The notes: generated from the letters alone by a model not told the origin. A stretch of 64,000 nt of DNA from JBJKSO01 sp046703825 (GCA_046703825.1 JBJKSO010000115.1:1-64000), one strand, 5' to 3'; shown: positions 35,438-46,137, counted from the stretch's first letter. Numbers and translations: made by a program.

Positions 35438-36046
35438 GCTGGCGAACCCTGGGATACCCTTGGCGGCGGTGGTGAACACCGGCCCGGCAGAGACGGCGTT
35501 GACGCGAATGCGCCGGTTGCCCAGGTACTGCGCCAGATAGCGCACCACGGCTTCCAAGGCGGCTTTCGACACCCCCATCCAGTCGTAGCCGGGCCAGGCC
35601 AGGGAGGCGTCGAAGTCCAGCGTGACCACGCTGCCACCGCCTTCGGGGACCAGCGGTTCCAGCGCCGTTACCAGCTGCTTCAGGGAGAAGGCGCTCACCC
35701 TAAGCGCGGTCGCGGCCGACTCCCAGGGCGTGCTGAGGAAGCCGCCGCCCAGCGCCTCCGGCGGGGCGAAGGCCACCCCGTGCACGATGCCGTCGACGGA
35801 CCAGCCCCGCCGGCGCAGCTGGTCGGCGAGCGCAAGGAAATCCTCCTCTCGGGTCACGTCCAGCTCCAGCACCGGGGGCTCCGGCCGCAGCCGGGAGGCC
35901 GAGCGGCGGGTGAGGCTCATCGGACGGCCGAACGAGGTCAGCACCACCTCGGCGCCGTCGCGCTGAGCCTGCTCGGCGACCGCGAACGGAAGCGACGCGG
36001 GCGTGAGCACGCCGGTGACCAAAATCCGCTTCCCTTCCAGCAACAT
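35213..36046 (-). CDS. fabI: enoyl-[acyl-carrier-protein] reductase (FabI/InhA type)
   Basis: 277 residues from ATG 36046. Short-chain dehydrogenase fold of the FabI kind: LEGKRILVTGVLTPASLPFAVAEQAQ, ELDVTREEDFLAL, GIVHGVAFAPPEALGG, Y-x6-K in GYDWMGVSKAAL, and VNAVSAGPVFTTAAKGIPGF. It reduces enoyl-ACP in fatty-acid synthesis. About 24 residues follow the usual ending VDGGYHS and lie over the transporter gene on the other strand. A longer frame to 36181 adds only unsupported residues. Confidence 0.93.
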   Translation of the reverse strand: MLLEGKRILVTGVLTPASLPFAVAEQAQRDGAEVVLTSFGRPMSLTRRSASRLRPEPPVLELDVTREEDFLALADQLRRRGWSVDGIVHGVAFAPPEALGGGFLSTPWESAATALRVSAFSLKQLVTALEPLVPEGGGSVVTLDFDASLAWPGYDWMGVSKAALEAVVRYLAQYLGNRRIRVNAVSAGPVFTTAAKGIPGFASLPQAFSDRAPLGWDPRDSSPVGKAVVALLSDYFPATTGEIVHVDGGYHSAGGSALGHLGAPAPAPVDGPDGGGQ

Positions 36047-36130
36047 GGGCACGGCAAGATTACCGACTGGCACCGACCCAGCTGTACAGAAGCGGGCAAT
36101 CCGAACGGGAACGGCTAATATGTCTCGAGG

Positions 36131-37180
36131 ATGGCCGCCGGAACCAGGCCACGGCGCCGTCGCGCCGGGCTCGCGACTCACAAGACGACTTTCTCATGGG
36201 GCCGGCACAAGACGTTGGCGTCTCTGTTGCTCGTGCTTGGCTTCGCCTTCTCTGGCCTCGCGGGCGCGGTTGCCTACTTTCTCCCTGCCATATCCGCCGC
36301 GGTCCAATCCACCGGCGGGAAGACGACCGGGCGCGCAGGGCAGAACAAGCTGCACCCGGCCAAGCTTGGAAGCGGCTCAACCAACGCTGTGAGCAGCGGC
36401 AATTCTTTCACCGTGCTGCTGCTGGGATCCGACAACGACTCCAAGTTCGTCAGCAGCCACGTGCTCACCCAGACGATGATTTTGGTGCGGGTCAACCCGC
36501 AGAGCCATCAGGTGGTGATGCTCTCGATTCCCAGAGATCTGTGGGTGCAGCTCTCAACCGGCGGCTATGCCAAGATCGATGCCGCGTACTCGCTAGGGGG
36601 CGCCGCCGCTGCGATTCAGACGGTTGAAAACGACTTCCAGGTTCAGATCAACTACTGGGCCTGGATCGGGCTCGGCGGCTTGGTCAACCTGGTGAACCAG
36701 CTGGGCGGCGTCAACGTCAACGCCCAAATGCCGGTTCTAGACGACCAGTACCCCTACGATCTGACCGGCAGCAACCCGTACGCGTACGAGCGGATCGCAG
36801 TCCTCCCCGGTCCGCAGCGGCTCAACGGCACCAACGCGCTGGAATATGTCCGCTCTCGCCACGGCGACATCCTTGAGGACATAGCGCGTGCTCAGAAGCA
36901 GCAGCAGCTGCTGCTGGACATCAAGTCCGCAGCCAAAACGATGAGCCTGTTCGACGTGCCAAGAATAGCGGCGGCGCTGAATGGATCGATAAAGACCGAT
37001 ATGAGTTTGACCCAGATCAATCAGCTGTTGCCGCTGGCCCGCGCGGTCACTGGTGGCAACGTCAAGCAGATCGTGCTCTACTCCAGCTACTACACCGGGC
37101 AGGTCATCAGCGGTCAGGACGCACTGGTTCCCAACTGGCCAGCGATCAACTCCCTGGTCTCCCAGTACTTCCCGGCGTGA
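36131..37180 (+). CDS. LytR-CpsA-Psr (LCP) family cell-wall protein
   Basis: 349 residues. A basic cytoplasmic start, one membrane helix (TLASLLLVLGFAFSGLAGAVAYF), then the LCP domain: FTVLLLGSDND, SSHVLTQTMILVRVNP, MLSIPRDLWVQL, INYWAWIGLGGLVNLVNQLGGV and LEYVRSRHGDILEDIARAQKQQQLL with conserved Arg/Asp residues. LCP proteins transfer glycopolymers to peptidoglycan. A TAATAT box lies 9 nt upstream. GTGA-coupled to the propeller protein gene. Confidence 0.93.
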   Translation: MAAGTRPRRRRAGLATHKTTFSWGRHKTLASLLLVLGFAFSGLAGAVAYFLPAISAAVQSTGGKTTGRAGQNKLHPAKLGSGSTNAVSSGNSFTVLLLGSDNDSKFVSSHVLTQTMILVRVNPQSHQVVMLSIPRDLWVQLSTGGYAKIDAAYSLGGAAAAIQTVENDFQVQINYWAWIGLGGLVNLVNQLGGVNVNAQMPVLDDQYPYDLTGSNPYAYERIAVLPGPQRLNGTNALEYVRSRHGDILEDIARAQKQQQLLLDIKSAAKTMSLFDVPRIAAALNGSIKTDMSLTQINQLLPLARAVTGGNVKQIVLYSSYYTGQVISGQDALVPNWPAINSLVSQYFPA

Positions 37181-38208
37181 AGTCGTTCCTCGCAGCGGTG
37201 GCGGCCATGGGACTGATGGCGATCTTCGGCCTGGTCATCTATTCGATCCTGGGAACGCTGCAGACCACCACCAACCACTCCCACAATCCCACCAAGACCT
37301 CGGCGCTGATCTCTCTTCCCGGCAAGGTGGTGGTGGCCCAAAACGGATCGCTTTACCAGCTGCAAGGTCTGACCTTCACCAAGCTGTCCACGCCGCCCGG
37401 CTACTGGATGCAGGCATCGGTGGCCCCCAACGGCGACCTGGTGGCGGTTGACCGCACCAGCAGCTACTCCGACGTCTACTTGCTGAACTCCCAGGGCCAC
37501 CAGGTGAGCCTGCTGCTGCAGGAGAGCGCGTCCCAGCTGCTCAACAACCACTGGGTCTTCTACCCCCGGGTGGCCAGCAACGGCACCCTCTTCTACGCTT
37601 GGGACTGGCACGACCCCTACGCCAGCTACAACGTCGACTTCCAGATCCAGGCGGTGCCGCTCAACAATCCCGGCGCCAGCGCGACCATCTGGAGCACCCC
37701 CAACAACTACCAGGGCGGGGACGTCGAGCCTGCCCCCCTCAGCAACGGCGGGGTGATCTACGCCAAGTACTACGTGGGCGGCTCTTTGGCCCCGAGCCCG
37801 GGCGCTACATACTCGATCCTCAGCTACGCCTCCTCCCCCTATGCCAACCCCGTCAACCTGACCACGGCATCCGAGAACTGCAGCCAGCCCTCCATCTCCC
37901 CCACCGGCACCGAGGTGGCCATGATCTGCACCAACGTCACCTTGCAGACCAGCACCATCGACATCGCCACCTGGAACGGGACCAGCCTGGGTACGCCCCA
38001 GGTGGTGGCGCCTGGACCGCTGGACGCTAGCCCCAGCTGGTCCCCAGACGGCAAGAGCCTCCTCTTCCTGAACCCCAGTCCAACCAAGGCCTCCCAGTTC
38101 CAGCTGTTCTGGATCCCCAACGTGCTCGCCGCCCACCCCTCGGCACCCCGGCAGGTCACCCAGGGCCTCAACCTGGACGCTCTGTCCGCTCCGGTGTGGA
38201 CCAGCTGA
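37177..38208 (+). CDS. membrane-anchored beta-propeller-like protein
   Basis: 343 residues: an N-terminal anchor helix (FLAAVAAMGLMAIFGLVIYSIL), then an extracellular part rich in Ser/Asn/Gly with TolB/WD40-like blades (ASVAPNGDLVAVDRT, PSISPTGTEVAMICT, PSWSPDGKSLLFLNP). Function unknown; the GTG start overlapping the LCP stop suggests it helps cell-wall polymer attachment. Converges with the GH63-like gene with a 7 bp gap. Confidence 0.78.
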   Translation: MKSFLAAVAAMGLMAIFGLVIYSILGTLQTTTNHSHNPTKTSALISLPGKVVVAQNGSLYQLQGLTFTKLSTPPGYWMQASVAPNGDLVAVDRTSSYSDVYLLNSQGHQVSLLLQESASQLLNNHWVFYPRVASNGTLFYAWDWHDPYASYNVDFQIQAVPLNNPGASATIWSTPNNYQGGDVEPAPLSNGGVIYAKYYVGGSLAPSPGATYSILSYASSPYANPVNLTTASENCSQPSISPTGTEVAMICTNVTLQTSTIDIATWNGTSLGTPQVVAPGPLDASPSWSPDGKSLLFLNPSPTKASQFQLFWIPNVLAAHPSAPRQVTQGLNLDALSAPVWTS

Positions 38209-38215
38209 GGTCGAA

Positions 38216-40885
38216 CTAGCTGGGGGACGACCCCGGCACGGGAGACCGCCAGGGGTCGCTGAGCTCCCCTACCAGCAGCGCCACCAGCGCTGTCCAGCCG
38301 GTCTGATGGGCGGCTCCATGGCCCCGCCCGTCCTCGCCGTCGAAGTACTCGCGGAAGAGCAGGCAGTCGTGCCAGCCGGGATCGGTCTGGAACTTCTCGC
38401 TCTCGCCGAAGACCGGCCGCCTCCCCCGCTGGTCGTTGCGGAATATGGCCACCATCGAGTCGGCCACCCGGTCGGCGATGGTGGTGAGCAAGGCCGGCCT
38501 TCCCTCTGGGCTGGGAAAGGGCTGAGTGAAGGAGCGGCCCAATCCCACCGCCAGCAGCCGCAGCGCCTGGATCAGCAGGTAGCTGGTCGGAAACCAGATC
38601 GGACCCCGCCAGTTGGAGTTGCCGCCCATGATGCGCTCCTCCGAGGTTCCCGGCTCGTAGCGCACCGGGGGCATGTCCGGCAGCAGACGGCTCCGGTAGG
38701 GCTGGTCCAGATGGAACCGCGAGAGCGAGCGTAGACCATGCTGCGAGAGGAATTCCGCGGGATCGAGCATGCTGGCGAGCAAGCGACGCAGCCGGTCGGG
38801 AGCCACCAGGGTCAGGCAGGCGTAGGGATCCTCGCTCCGTGCCCTGCGGTAATGGAAGGCTCCCGACCGGGCGGCCACCTCCAGCTGCCGCTCGATGCTC
38901 GGCACGCGGTCCAGGGTGTGCTGGTGCACCACCTCGCTGGCGACCATCGGCATGAGGCCCACCAGGCTGCGCACTTTGATCTGCTCGGTGCGGCCGTCCG
39001 GCAAGCGCAACCGGTCGTAGTAAAAGCCGTCCACCTCGTTCCACAATCCGCTGAGTCGTCCGGCCCCATTGAGCGCCTCCGCGATGTGAACGTAATGCTC
39101 GAAGAAGTGCAGCGCCATGTCTGAGTATTGCGGCTCTTCCATCGCCAGCTCGGCTGCGATCCGGAACATTTTCACCGCGAACATCCCCATCCACGCGGTG
39201 GCGTCGGCTTGGGCCAGCTGCGCCCCCGGCGGAAGGTGGCTGCGATCGACCGCCGAAATGTTGTCCAGACCGAGGAATCCGCCCGAGAAGATGTTCTGAT
39301 CGCCCAAATCGCGCCGGTTAACCCACCAGCCGTAATCGAACAACAGCGCCAGGAAGGCGCGCTCCAAAAATGCGCGGTCGGGGACGCCGGTGCGGTTGCG
39401 GTCGCGCACGTAGACGTGCCACACCGCCATCGCGTGCACTGGCGGGTTGCAGTCGCTGAAGTCCCACTCATAGGCGGGCAACTGACCGTCCTCATGGATG
39501 TAGCGCGTCTCCAGCAATAGCATCAGCTGCTGCTTGGCCATCTGCGAGTCGATCGCCTCCAGCGCCAGGGCATGGAATGCAAGGTCCCAGGCCGCGAACC
39601 AGGGGTATTCCCAACTGTCGGGCATAACGATGACGTCGGCCGCCCTGAGCCGGCCCCATTCCGAGTTGCGCCCGCGTTGGCGCTCGGGCGGCGGTGGTGA
39701 GGCGGGGTCTCCAGACAGCCAGCGCTCGACGTCGTACTCGTAGTACTGCTGCGACCAGAGCAACCCGGACCACGCCTGCCGCTGGATCATCCTGTCCTCC
39801 GCACTGGCGTTGGCCGCGCAGGCATTGGAGTAGAAGCGGCGAGCCCGGGCGCGACCGCGGCTGAGCATCGCATCAACCTGGTCGGGACCGACCGCGGCGT
39901 CAGCAGTCCAGACGAGGCGGACCAGCCGCGACCCCCCGGGAGGGATCTTGAGGCGAAAGTGCGCTGCCGCCCGGGTGCCGGTCGCCTCGGGCCGACAGAG
40001 CCCAGGGTTGCCCGCCAGCACCGCTCTCGCGATGGCGTCCTTGGGATAGTCGGTGCGTGGGGGCTGGCCGAAGAGCGCCGGGGCGTCGGTCTCGTTGTCG
40101 CACATGAGCCACTCGAAGGCACCGGCCGCCTGCAGGCAATAGTCGCCGAGTTCGGGATGCGACAGGCTCACGCGGTCGGCGCGGGCCCTGAGGATCGCGG
40201 GAGGCGTCCCGCCTTCGTTCCACGCCCAGGTGTTGCGGAGCCAGACCTGGGGCAGCAGATGCAGCTCCCCCGCCTCCCGGCTGTGGTTGGTGACCCGAAA
40301 CCGCCATCCCAAGATCGATGGTTTGGCCTTGCCGTACTCCACCTGGACAGACCAGTAGCGATCATCCTCGAAGTAGCCGAGATCGAGCAGATTGAGCTCT
40401 GGTCCCGGCTGGGAGTTACGGCGCAGGAGTTCCTCGTACGGAAACGCGGCCATCGGGTAGCGGTACACAGCGCGCAGGTAGCGGCCATCGGGCAGGGCGT
40501 CCAGGTAGTGCCAGTACTCCTTGACATCCTCGCCGTGGTTTCCCTGCGCGTTGCTGAGTCCGAACGCGCGCTCCTTCAGGCAGGCGTCCTGGCCGTTCCA
40601 CAGAGCGAAACTCAGGCACACCCGCTGCCGGCGATCACAGACTCCGAGCAGACCGTCTTCCCCCCAGCGGTAGGCGCGCCTGCTTGCCTGCTCGTAGGGG
40701 AAGTAGCTCCAGGCGTCGCCGTCGGCGCTGTAATCCTCGCGGACGGTGCCCCACTGTCGCATCGACAGGTATGGGCCCCACAGGAACCAGTCCGCCGCCA
40801 CTTGCCGCGGTTGCCGCCGGCCGCGCCGGAAGAGGGGGCGGGACGACGGCACCAAGCGATTGTCGCACCCCGGGCAGCTGCCCAA
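38216..40885 (-). CDS. GH63-like glucosidase / glucosylglycerate-type glycoside hydrolase
   Basis: 889 residues. The N-terminal beta domain has WGPYLSMRQWGTVREDYSAD, YRWGEDGLLGVCD and GNHGEDVKEYWHYLD; the (alpha/alpha)6 barrel has PDSWEYPWFAAWDLAFHALAL, DCNPPVHAMAVWHVY, GGFLGLDNISAVDRS and MGGNSNWRGPIWFPTSYLL. These match bacterial MGH1-like/GH63 glucosidases of about 880 residues. The substrate may be a compatible-solute glucoside or alpha-glucan. TTG 40885 has GGGGAG 6 nt upstream. It follows apbE on the same strand after 24 bp. Confidence 0.88.
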   Translation of the reverse strand: MGSCPGCDNRLVPSSRPLFRRGRRQPRQVAADWFLWGPYLSMRQWGTVREDYSADGDAWSYFPYEQASRRAYRWGEDGLLGVCDRRQRVCLSFALWNGQDACLKERAFGLSNAQGNHGEDVKEYWHYLDALPDGRYLRAVYRYPMAAFPYEELLRRNSQPGPELNLLDLGYFEDDRYWSVQVEYGKAKPSILGWRFRVTNHSREAGELHLLPQVWLRNTWAWNEGGTPPAILRARADRVSLSHPELGDYCLQAAGAFEWLMCDNETDAPALFGQPPRTDYPKDAIARAVLAGNPGLCRPEATGTRAAAHFRLKIPPGGSRLVRLVWTADAAVGPDQVDAMLSRGRARARRFYSNACAANASAEDRMIQRQAWSGLLWSQQYYEYDVERWLSGDPASPPPPERQRGRNSEWGRLRAADVIVMPDSWEYPWFAAWDLAFHALALEAIDSQMAKQQLMLLLETRYIHEDGQLPAYEWDFSDCNPPVHAMAVWHVYVRDRNRTGVPDRAFLERAFLALLFDYGWWVNRRDLGDQNIFSGGFLGLDNISAVDRSHLPPGAQLAQADATAWMGMFAVKMFRIAAELAMEEPQYSDMALHFFEHYVHIAEALNGAGRLSGLWNEVDGFYYDRLRLPDGRTEQIKVRSLVGLMPMVASEVVHQHTLDRVPSIERQLEVAARSGAFHYRRARSEDPYACLTLVAPDRLRRLLASMLDPAEFLSQHGLRSLSRFHLDQPYRSRLLPDMPPVRYEPGTSEERIMGGNSNWRGPIWFPTSYLLIQALRLLAVGLGRSFTQPFPSPEGRPALLTTIADRVADSMVAIFRNDQRGRRPVFGESEKFQTDPGWHDCLLFREYFDGEDGRGHGAAHQTGWTALVALLVGELSDPWRSPVPGSSPS

Positions 40886-40909
40886 ATCCGGTCTCCCCTG
40901 TTGGACGCC

Positions 40910-41884
40910 CTAGAGGACAAGCTCCGGCAGGTCGTCTCCCGCTGGCGGCCAGCCCCCAAGGTGCGCAACTTTGCCGCCGGCGCTCACCAGGCGCGCAGGA
41001 AGCCTGGCCTTGGCCAGCAGCGCGGCCGCCTCCCCGCCCGCCACGACCGCCGCGGTGGAAAAGACGTTGGCCAACGTGCAACTCGGGGCGGACACGCTGG
41101 CCGTCCGCCAGATCACCGGTGCCGCTCGACCGGTACGGGGATCGATCAGGTGATGCCGCTCCTCCCCCGCCTGCTGCCAGCGCCGGCGGACGGTCGACGA
41201 GGTGGCTAGCCCCGGGGCCACCAGGCGCACCGTTTGCCCGGGGGCCCTAGCGCCAGCTTCGTGGTCGTCGGCCACCCTCACGACCCATCCCGTGGCCGGT
41301 TCCCGTCCGGCGACGGCGAGGTCGCCACCGAGACTGACCAGGGTCGGAGCTGAGGTGACGTCATGTATAGCGCGGGCGCATCTATCGGCGCACCAGGCCT
41401 TGGCGGTGGCGCCCAGGTCCAGCTCCACCGGGGAATCCCAGCTGAGCCACCGGCCGTGTAGGTGCAGCTGCCGCCATCCCGGGCAGGGAGAGGGCGGCTC
41501 CAAGACTTGGCCGATCGCTTGCCCCTCTGCAAGTAGATCGAAGTCGCGATCGTAGCCGCTGGTCCGGAGGGCCCGGCCAACCGTCGGGTCGACCAGGCCG
41601 CCGGTGAGGCTCGCTCCCTCCAGCGCCAGCGCGACCAGCTCAGCCAGGCGGGGACTCAGCTCCCGCCCCCGCCCGGGACTGCGGTTGAGCCGGGAGAGCT
41701 CGGAGTCACGACGGAATCGGCTCGCCACCAGGTCGAGCGCCTCCAGCTCCCGATCGACGATCGGGAGCGCGCGCGCCAGCAAGTCGGCCGTGGTGGTGAT
41801 GACCTGGGCCGTGGTCCCGAGCGCGGGGCGGCGCGCCGAACACAGCTGGGAGCCAACCGCAACCACCTGCCATGGCTGACTCAC
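40910..41884 (-). CDS. apbE: FAD:protein FMN transferase (ApbE)
   Basis: 324 residues of the ApbE family, which attaches FMN to Thr of exported flavoproteins: FRRDSELSRLNRSPG, GLVDPTVGRAL, ELDLGATAKAWCAD, LVSLGGDLAVAG, HHLIDPRTG and a metal site near NVFSTAAVVAGGEAA. No obvious FMN-accepting partner (NqrC/RnfG type) is in the window. GTG start; lies between the sensor kinase and the GH63-like gene. Confidence 0.88.
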   Translation of the reverse strand: MSQPWQVVAVGSQLCSARRPALGTTAQVITTTADLLARALPIVDRELEALDLVASRFRRDSELSRLNRSPGRGRELSPRLAELVALALEGASLTGGLVDPTVGRALRTSGYDRDFDLLAEGQAIGQVLEPPSPCPGWRQLHLHGRWLSWDSPVELDLGATAKAWCADRCARAIHDVTSAPTLVSLGGDLAVAGREPATGWVVRVADDHEAGARAPGQTVRLVAPGLATSSTVRRRWQQAGEERHHLIDPRTGRAAPVIWRTASVSAPSCTLANVFSTAAVVAGGEAAALLAKARLPARLVSAGGKVAHLGGWPPAGDDLPELVL

Positions 41885-43472
41885 ACGTGACCCCCATCCG
41901 GAGCTCAGCGTCGGGCGCCGGTGCGGACCCTGCTTGGCGACTCCTCCGGCACCGTTGGGCTTTCGGTGCTCCGGGGCGAGGTGCTCCTCGCATTCCCATC
42001 GGGAGTTGGCGTCCCCGGTCCGTTCACCGGGCTCGGCAACTCCACGATAAAGGTGGCGCCACCACCGTCAGTGGGCTCCAGCCGGACCGATCCGCGATGG
42101 GCCGACACGATGGCGGCAACTATCGCCAGGCCCAGACCAGCGCCTCCACTCTCCCTACCACGGGCCGAGCCCGCACGCACGAAGCGCTCGAAGATCTTCC
42201 CCGCCAGCTCCGGCGGCACTCCGGGGCCGTGGTCGACCACCCGGAGCACGGCGGAGGCGCCCTGCTGAGCGACCGACACCTCCACCTGGGTGCCCGCTGG
42301 CGTGTGGACCATCGCATTGCGGATGAGGTTGTTCAGCACCTGGCGGAGCCGCGGCTCATCCCCCATCGCCATCACCGGCGCCGGGGCGCTCACCCGGATC
42401 GGGTGACGGCGGTCCGCGACCGAGGCGTCAGCCGCCGCATCCACGGCCAACTCGGAGAGGTCCACCTGGCGGAGCTGCAGCGGGCGTCCCTCGTCCAAGC
42501 GCGCCAGCAGCAGCATGTCGTCCACCAGCGACGTCATCCGCGCCGATTCCGCCTCGATCCGGGTCATGGCGGTGGAGAGGTCCTCCGGGTTGGACCCGGC
42601 CCCGTGACGGAAGAGCTCGGCGTAGCCGCGGATCGAGCTGAGCGGAGTCCGCAGCTCGTGTGACGCGTCCGCGATGAACTGGCGCAGCTTCTCCTCGGAG
42701 GCCGCCCGGGCGCCGAAAGCCTCCTCGATCTGCCCCAGCATCTCGTTGAGGCTAGCGCTCAGCTGGCCCACCTCGGTGCTGGTGTCCGAGGTGTCGACCC
42801 GGCGGGAGAGGTCCCCTCGAGCAATCGCCTGCGCGGTGTGGCGGATTCGCTCCAAGGGCATGAGCCCGAGCTTGACCGTCCACCAGGCCAGCAGCGCAAC
42901 CGTGCCCAGCACGACGGCACTGACCAGAACCTCGAGATTGCGAAGCTGGGCCAGGGTGGTGTTGACGTTGTTGAGCGGGGCCGCCAGCACGAGCACCACC
43001 GGCGTGCCTGGAGTCGCTCCCTGCCCGGGGGCCTCGAGCAGCTGGTACATCACCCGGTACTCAGCGCCGCTGTAGCAGCGACGGCTGACGTCAGCCGGGA
43101 AGCTGGAGGCGGTGGTGGTGAACTGCTGAGCGGCATTTGCGCCGTTGAACACGCTCTTGGGAAGTACCGGAGCAGGGGCGTTGTCCGGCCGGTAGCAGAC
43201 GGACTGGAGCCCCTGGGACAGGGCGGTGCCGTGCGTCGAATACAGATTGCCCCAGACGCCGGACGGGAAGGCCCCGAATCGGGGCACCGCCCCTGAAGCA
43301 GCGAAGTTGTAGAGGATGGTGGCGGCGTCGCTGCTGCCACTGCTGAGCTGACCGTTCACCTGCTGGCTGAGCGACGACTGCAGGGCCAGGTAGGTGACCG
43401 CGTCCACGGCGGCCAGGCCGACGGCGACCATCGCCACCAGCACCAGCAGCAGCCGCAGCCGGAGGGAGAAAC

Positions 43473-44171
<699 letters not shown>

Positions 44172-44294
44172 CGAGCTACTAGATTGTCAGAGTGGGCTGG
44201 TCCATACCTGAGTTTTCCCTGGGAGCTCGCTGGGATTCCTGACGGATCGGGGAGCTCGCAACTCAAGGCAACGTCCAAGGGCCCTCTCAGCAAC

Positions 44295-44403
44295 CTCACA
44301 GATCCCGGCGCCAAGATGTGAGCTACCGCACAGGACCTAATCATTCCCTCAAGTTAGGTCCTATCTCCCTCCCCAAGAAGCGGCCCGGTTCCGGGCCGCT
44401 TCT
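44295..44403 (+). ncRNA. three-hairpin structured intergenic region, candidate small RNA or leader
   Basis: The gene-free stretch 44172-44552 contains three successive inverted repeats: CTCACA/TGTGAG (44295-44322), AGGACCTAA/TTAGGTCCT (44332-44362, 13-nt loop) and the terminator at 44376-44403. This suggests a short plus-strand transcript diverging from the response regulator. I recognise no known RNA family. The rest of the stretch up to the tRNA shows nothing else. Confidence 0.35.
44376..44403 (+). terminator. strong hairpin terminator
   Basis: Arms AGAAGCGGCCCGG and CCGGGCCGCTTCT (13 bp, perfect) separated by TT and followed on the plus strand by CCTCTTT. The minus-strand side is followed by TGGGG, so plus-strand use is favoured. 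Confidence 0.7.
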
Positions 44404-44511
44404 CCTCTTTAGGCCCCCCGGGAGCCACCCCGCTGGCTGCTCAGGTCAAGGAGCCGTCGGGAGGATCTGCTAGCCTACGTGCCGCGTACCGGGTCGATCC
44501 GGGTCGCGAGT

Positions 44512-46137
44512 TCAAGGCAGTCCTCGGCGGCGTTGCTGGGACCGCCAGTCGCGGGGCCGTGGCGCAGCGGGAGCGCGCTTCCTTGGCATGGAAGAGGTCG
44601 CGGGTTCGATTCCCGCCGGCTCCACTCGAGTTTCGTATTCGAACTCGCACACGCTGAAGATGTCGTCGAAGGGCGGCCGGTACTCCTGGTGGGAGAGCCG
44701 GCCGTCTTTGACTTCCAGGCGCTCGAACACCGCGGTGTTGAACATCTTGCGGGTGCGGTCGCTGGCCTTGCGGTAGGCGTCGGCGCAGCGGGTGGCGAGG
44801 GTGGCGGCCAGCTCCAGGATCTCCTGCCACTCGCCGAGGTTGGCGTCGAGGTCGCCGAGCCGGTCCTTGGCGGCGTCGATGTCGGCACCGATGCGGGCCT
44901 GCTCAGTCTTGAGGGTCGGCACGTCGATCGCTCCGGCGTAGTAGGCGTCGAGGAGCTTGTACCGCTGGGCTTCTGCCTTGGCGAGCCGGCGGGTGAGCAG
45001 CTCGCGCTGGGCGGCGTCGGCGCGCTGGCGTTCCACGATCTCGGCTGCCATCTCCTCGCGTAGCCGTTCCGCCCAGGAGGCCGGGAGCTGGATGCGCTGG
45101 TACAGCTCTTCGACCTGGGCTTCGAGGTCCTCGGCTGCGACGTAGCGCTCCCGGCAGGTGCCTTCGGGGTCGTTCTTCTGGCCCAAGCAGAAGAAGTAGG
45201 TGTAGCGGGCCTTGGAATGTTGGATGGAGAGGCGCCGTCCGCACACCCCGCAGTGGAGCAGGCCTTTCAGGTAGTGCGGGTGCTTGCGTTCGCGGGTGCC
45301 CCGCGCGGCGCGGGCGGCGAGCAGCTCTTGGACCCGGCGGAAGGTCTCGGGATCGACGAGCGGCTCGTGGGTGCCAGGGTGTTGCACGCCGTTCCACTCC
45401 ACGATGCCGACGTAGACCGGGTTGGCCAGGATCTTGGCCAGGCCCTGCCAGGTGATGGCCTTGGGCATCCGGTCGCGCCGTGCACGGTTGGTGAGGCCTC
45501 GGTGCGCCAGCTCTCCGGCCAGGCGTTGAAGGGTCCACTCGCCCGTGGCGTAGTGCTCGAAGGCGAGCGTGACGAGCGGCGCGCGTTCTGCGTCGGGCAC
45601 GATGCGGGCCACCTGGCGACCGGCGGTCACTTCGCGCAGGTTCACGTAGCCGAGTGGGGCGCCGTGGGGGAACCCGCCCATCTTGGCCTTCTGGCTGAGG
45701 CCCTTGCGGATCTCGCTCGCCAGGTTGGCCGAGTAGAACTCAGCCATGAGCGCGTGGATGCCTTCGACCAACCGTCCCGACGCGGTCTCCTCCACGTTCT
45801 CGGTCACCGACACGAGCGCCACGCTGCGGCGTCGCAACAGCGCCCGGATGGCGACGTGGTCTTCCATGTTGCGCGCCAGCCGGTCGATCTTGTGGACGAC
45901 CACGGCGTCGACGTCGTGCTCTTCGGCGATGCGGGCCAGCATCTACTTCAGGGCCGGGCGGTCGGCGGACCGCGCCGACTCGCCCCGATCGACGTACTCG
46001 TCGACGAGGTCCCAGCCGGCGTCGCGGACGTGGCGAGTGCAGGCCTCCCGCTGGGCCGGTATCGAGAAACCCTCCTCGCCCTCGCCCTTCTCTGCCTGTT
46101 CGCGGGTCGACACCCGCAGGTAGATCACACAGCGCAT
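44512..46137 (-). pseudogene. large serine recombinase split by an in-frame amber codon
   Basis: From ATG 46137 (GGAGG 7-8 nt upstream) the N-terminal resolvase part begins with YLRVSTREQ, containing the catalytic Ser, and runs to RPALK, then TAG at 45945-45943, directly followed in frame by ATG and the rest: VVVHKIDRLARN, the recombinase domain, a zinc ribbon (LHCGVCGRRL and CRERY) and a coiled coil. Together about 530 residues, the size of phage- and ICE-type integrases. The stop divides the catalytic domain. At the 3' end the frame passes antisense through the tRNA-Ala gene to a stop at 44512, so the last 38 residues are not native. Confidence 0.85.
44553..44624 (+). tRNA. tRNA-Ala (anticodon GGC)
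   Basis: A full cloverleaf by eye: acceptor GGGGCCG/CGGCTCC with one G-T pair, D stem GCGC/GCGC, anticodon arm CTTCC-TTGGCAT-GGAAG giving anticodon GGC, T arm GCGGG-TTCGATT-CCCGC and discriminator A. CCA is not encoded. It abuts the serine recombinase gene and is the probable integration site. Confidence 0.93.

Noticed and set aside
39959..41209. 416-codon plus-strand frame opposite the GH63-like gene and apbE
   Set aside because: Shadow frame crossing two recognisable genes.
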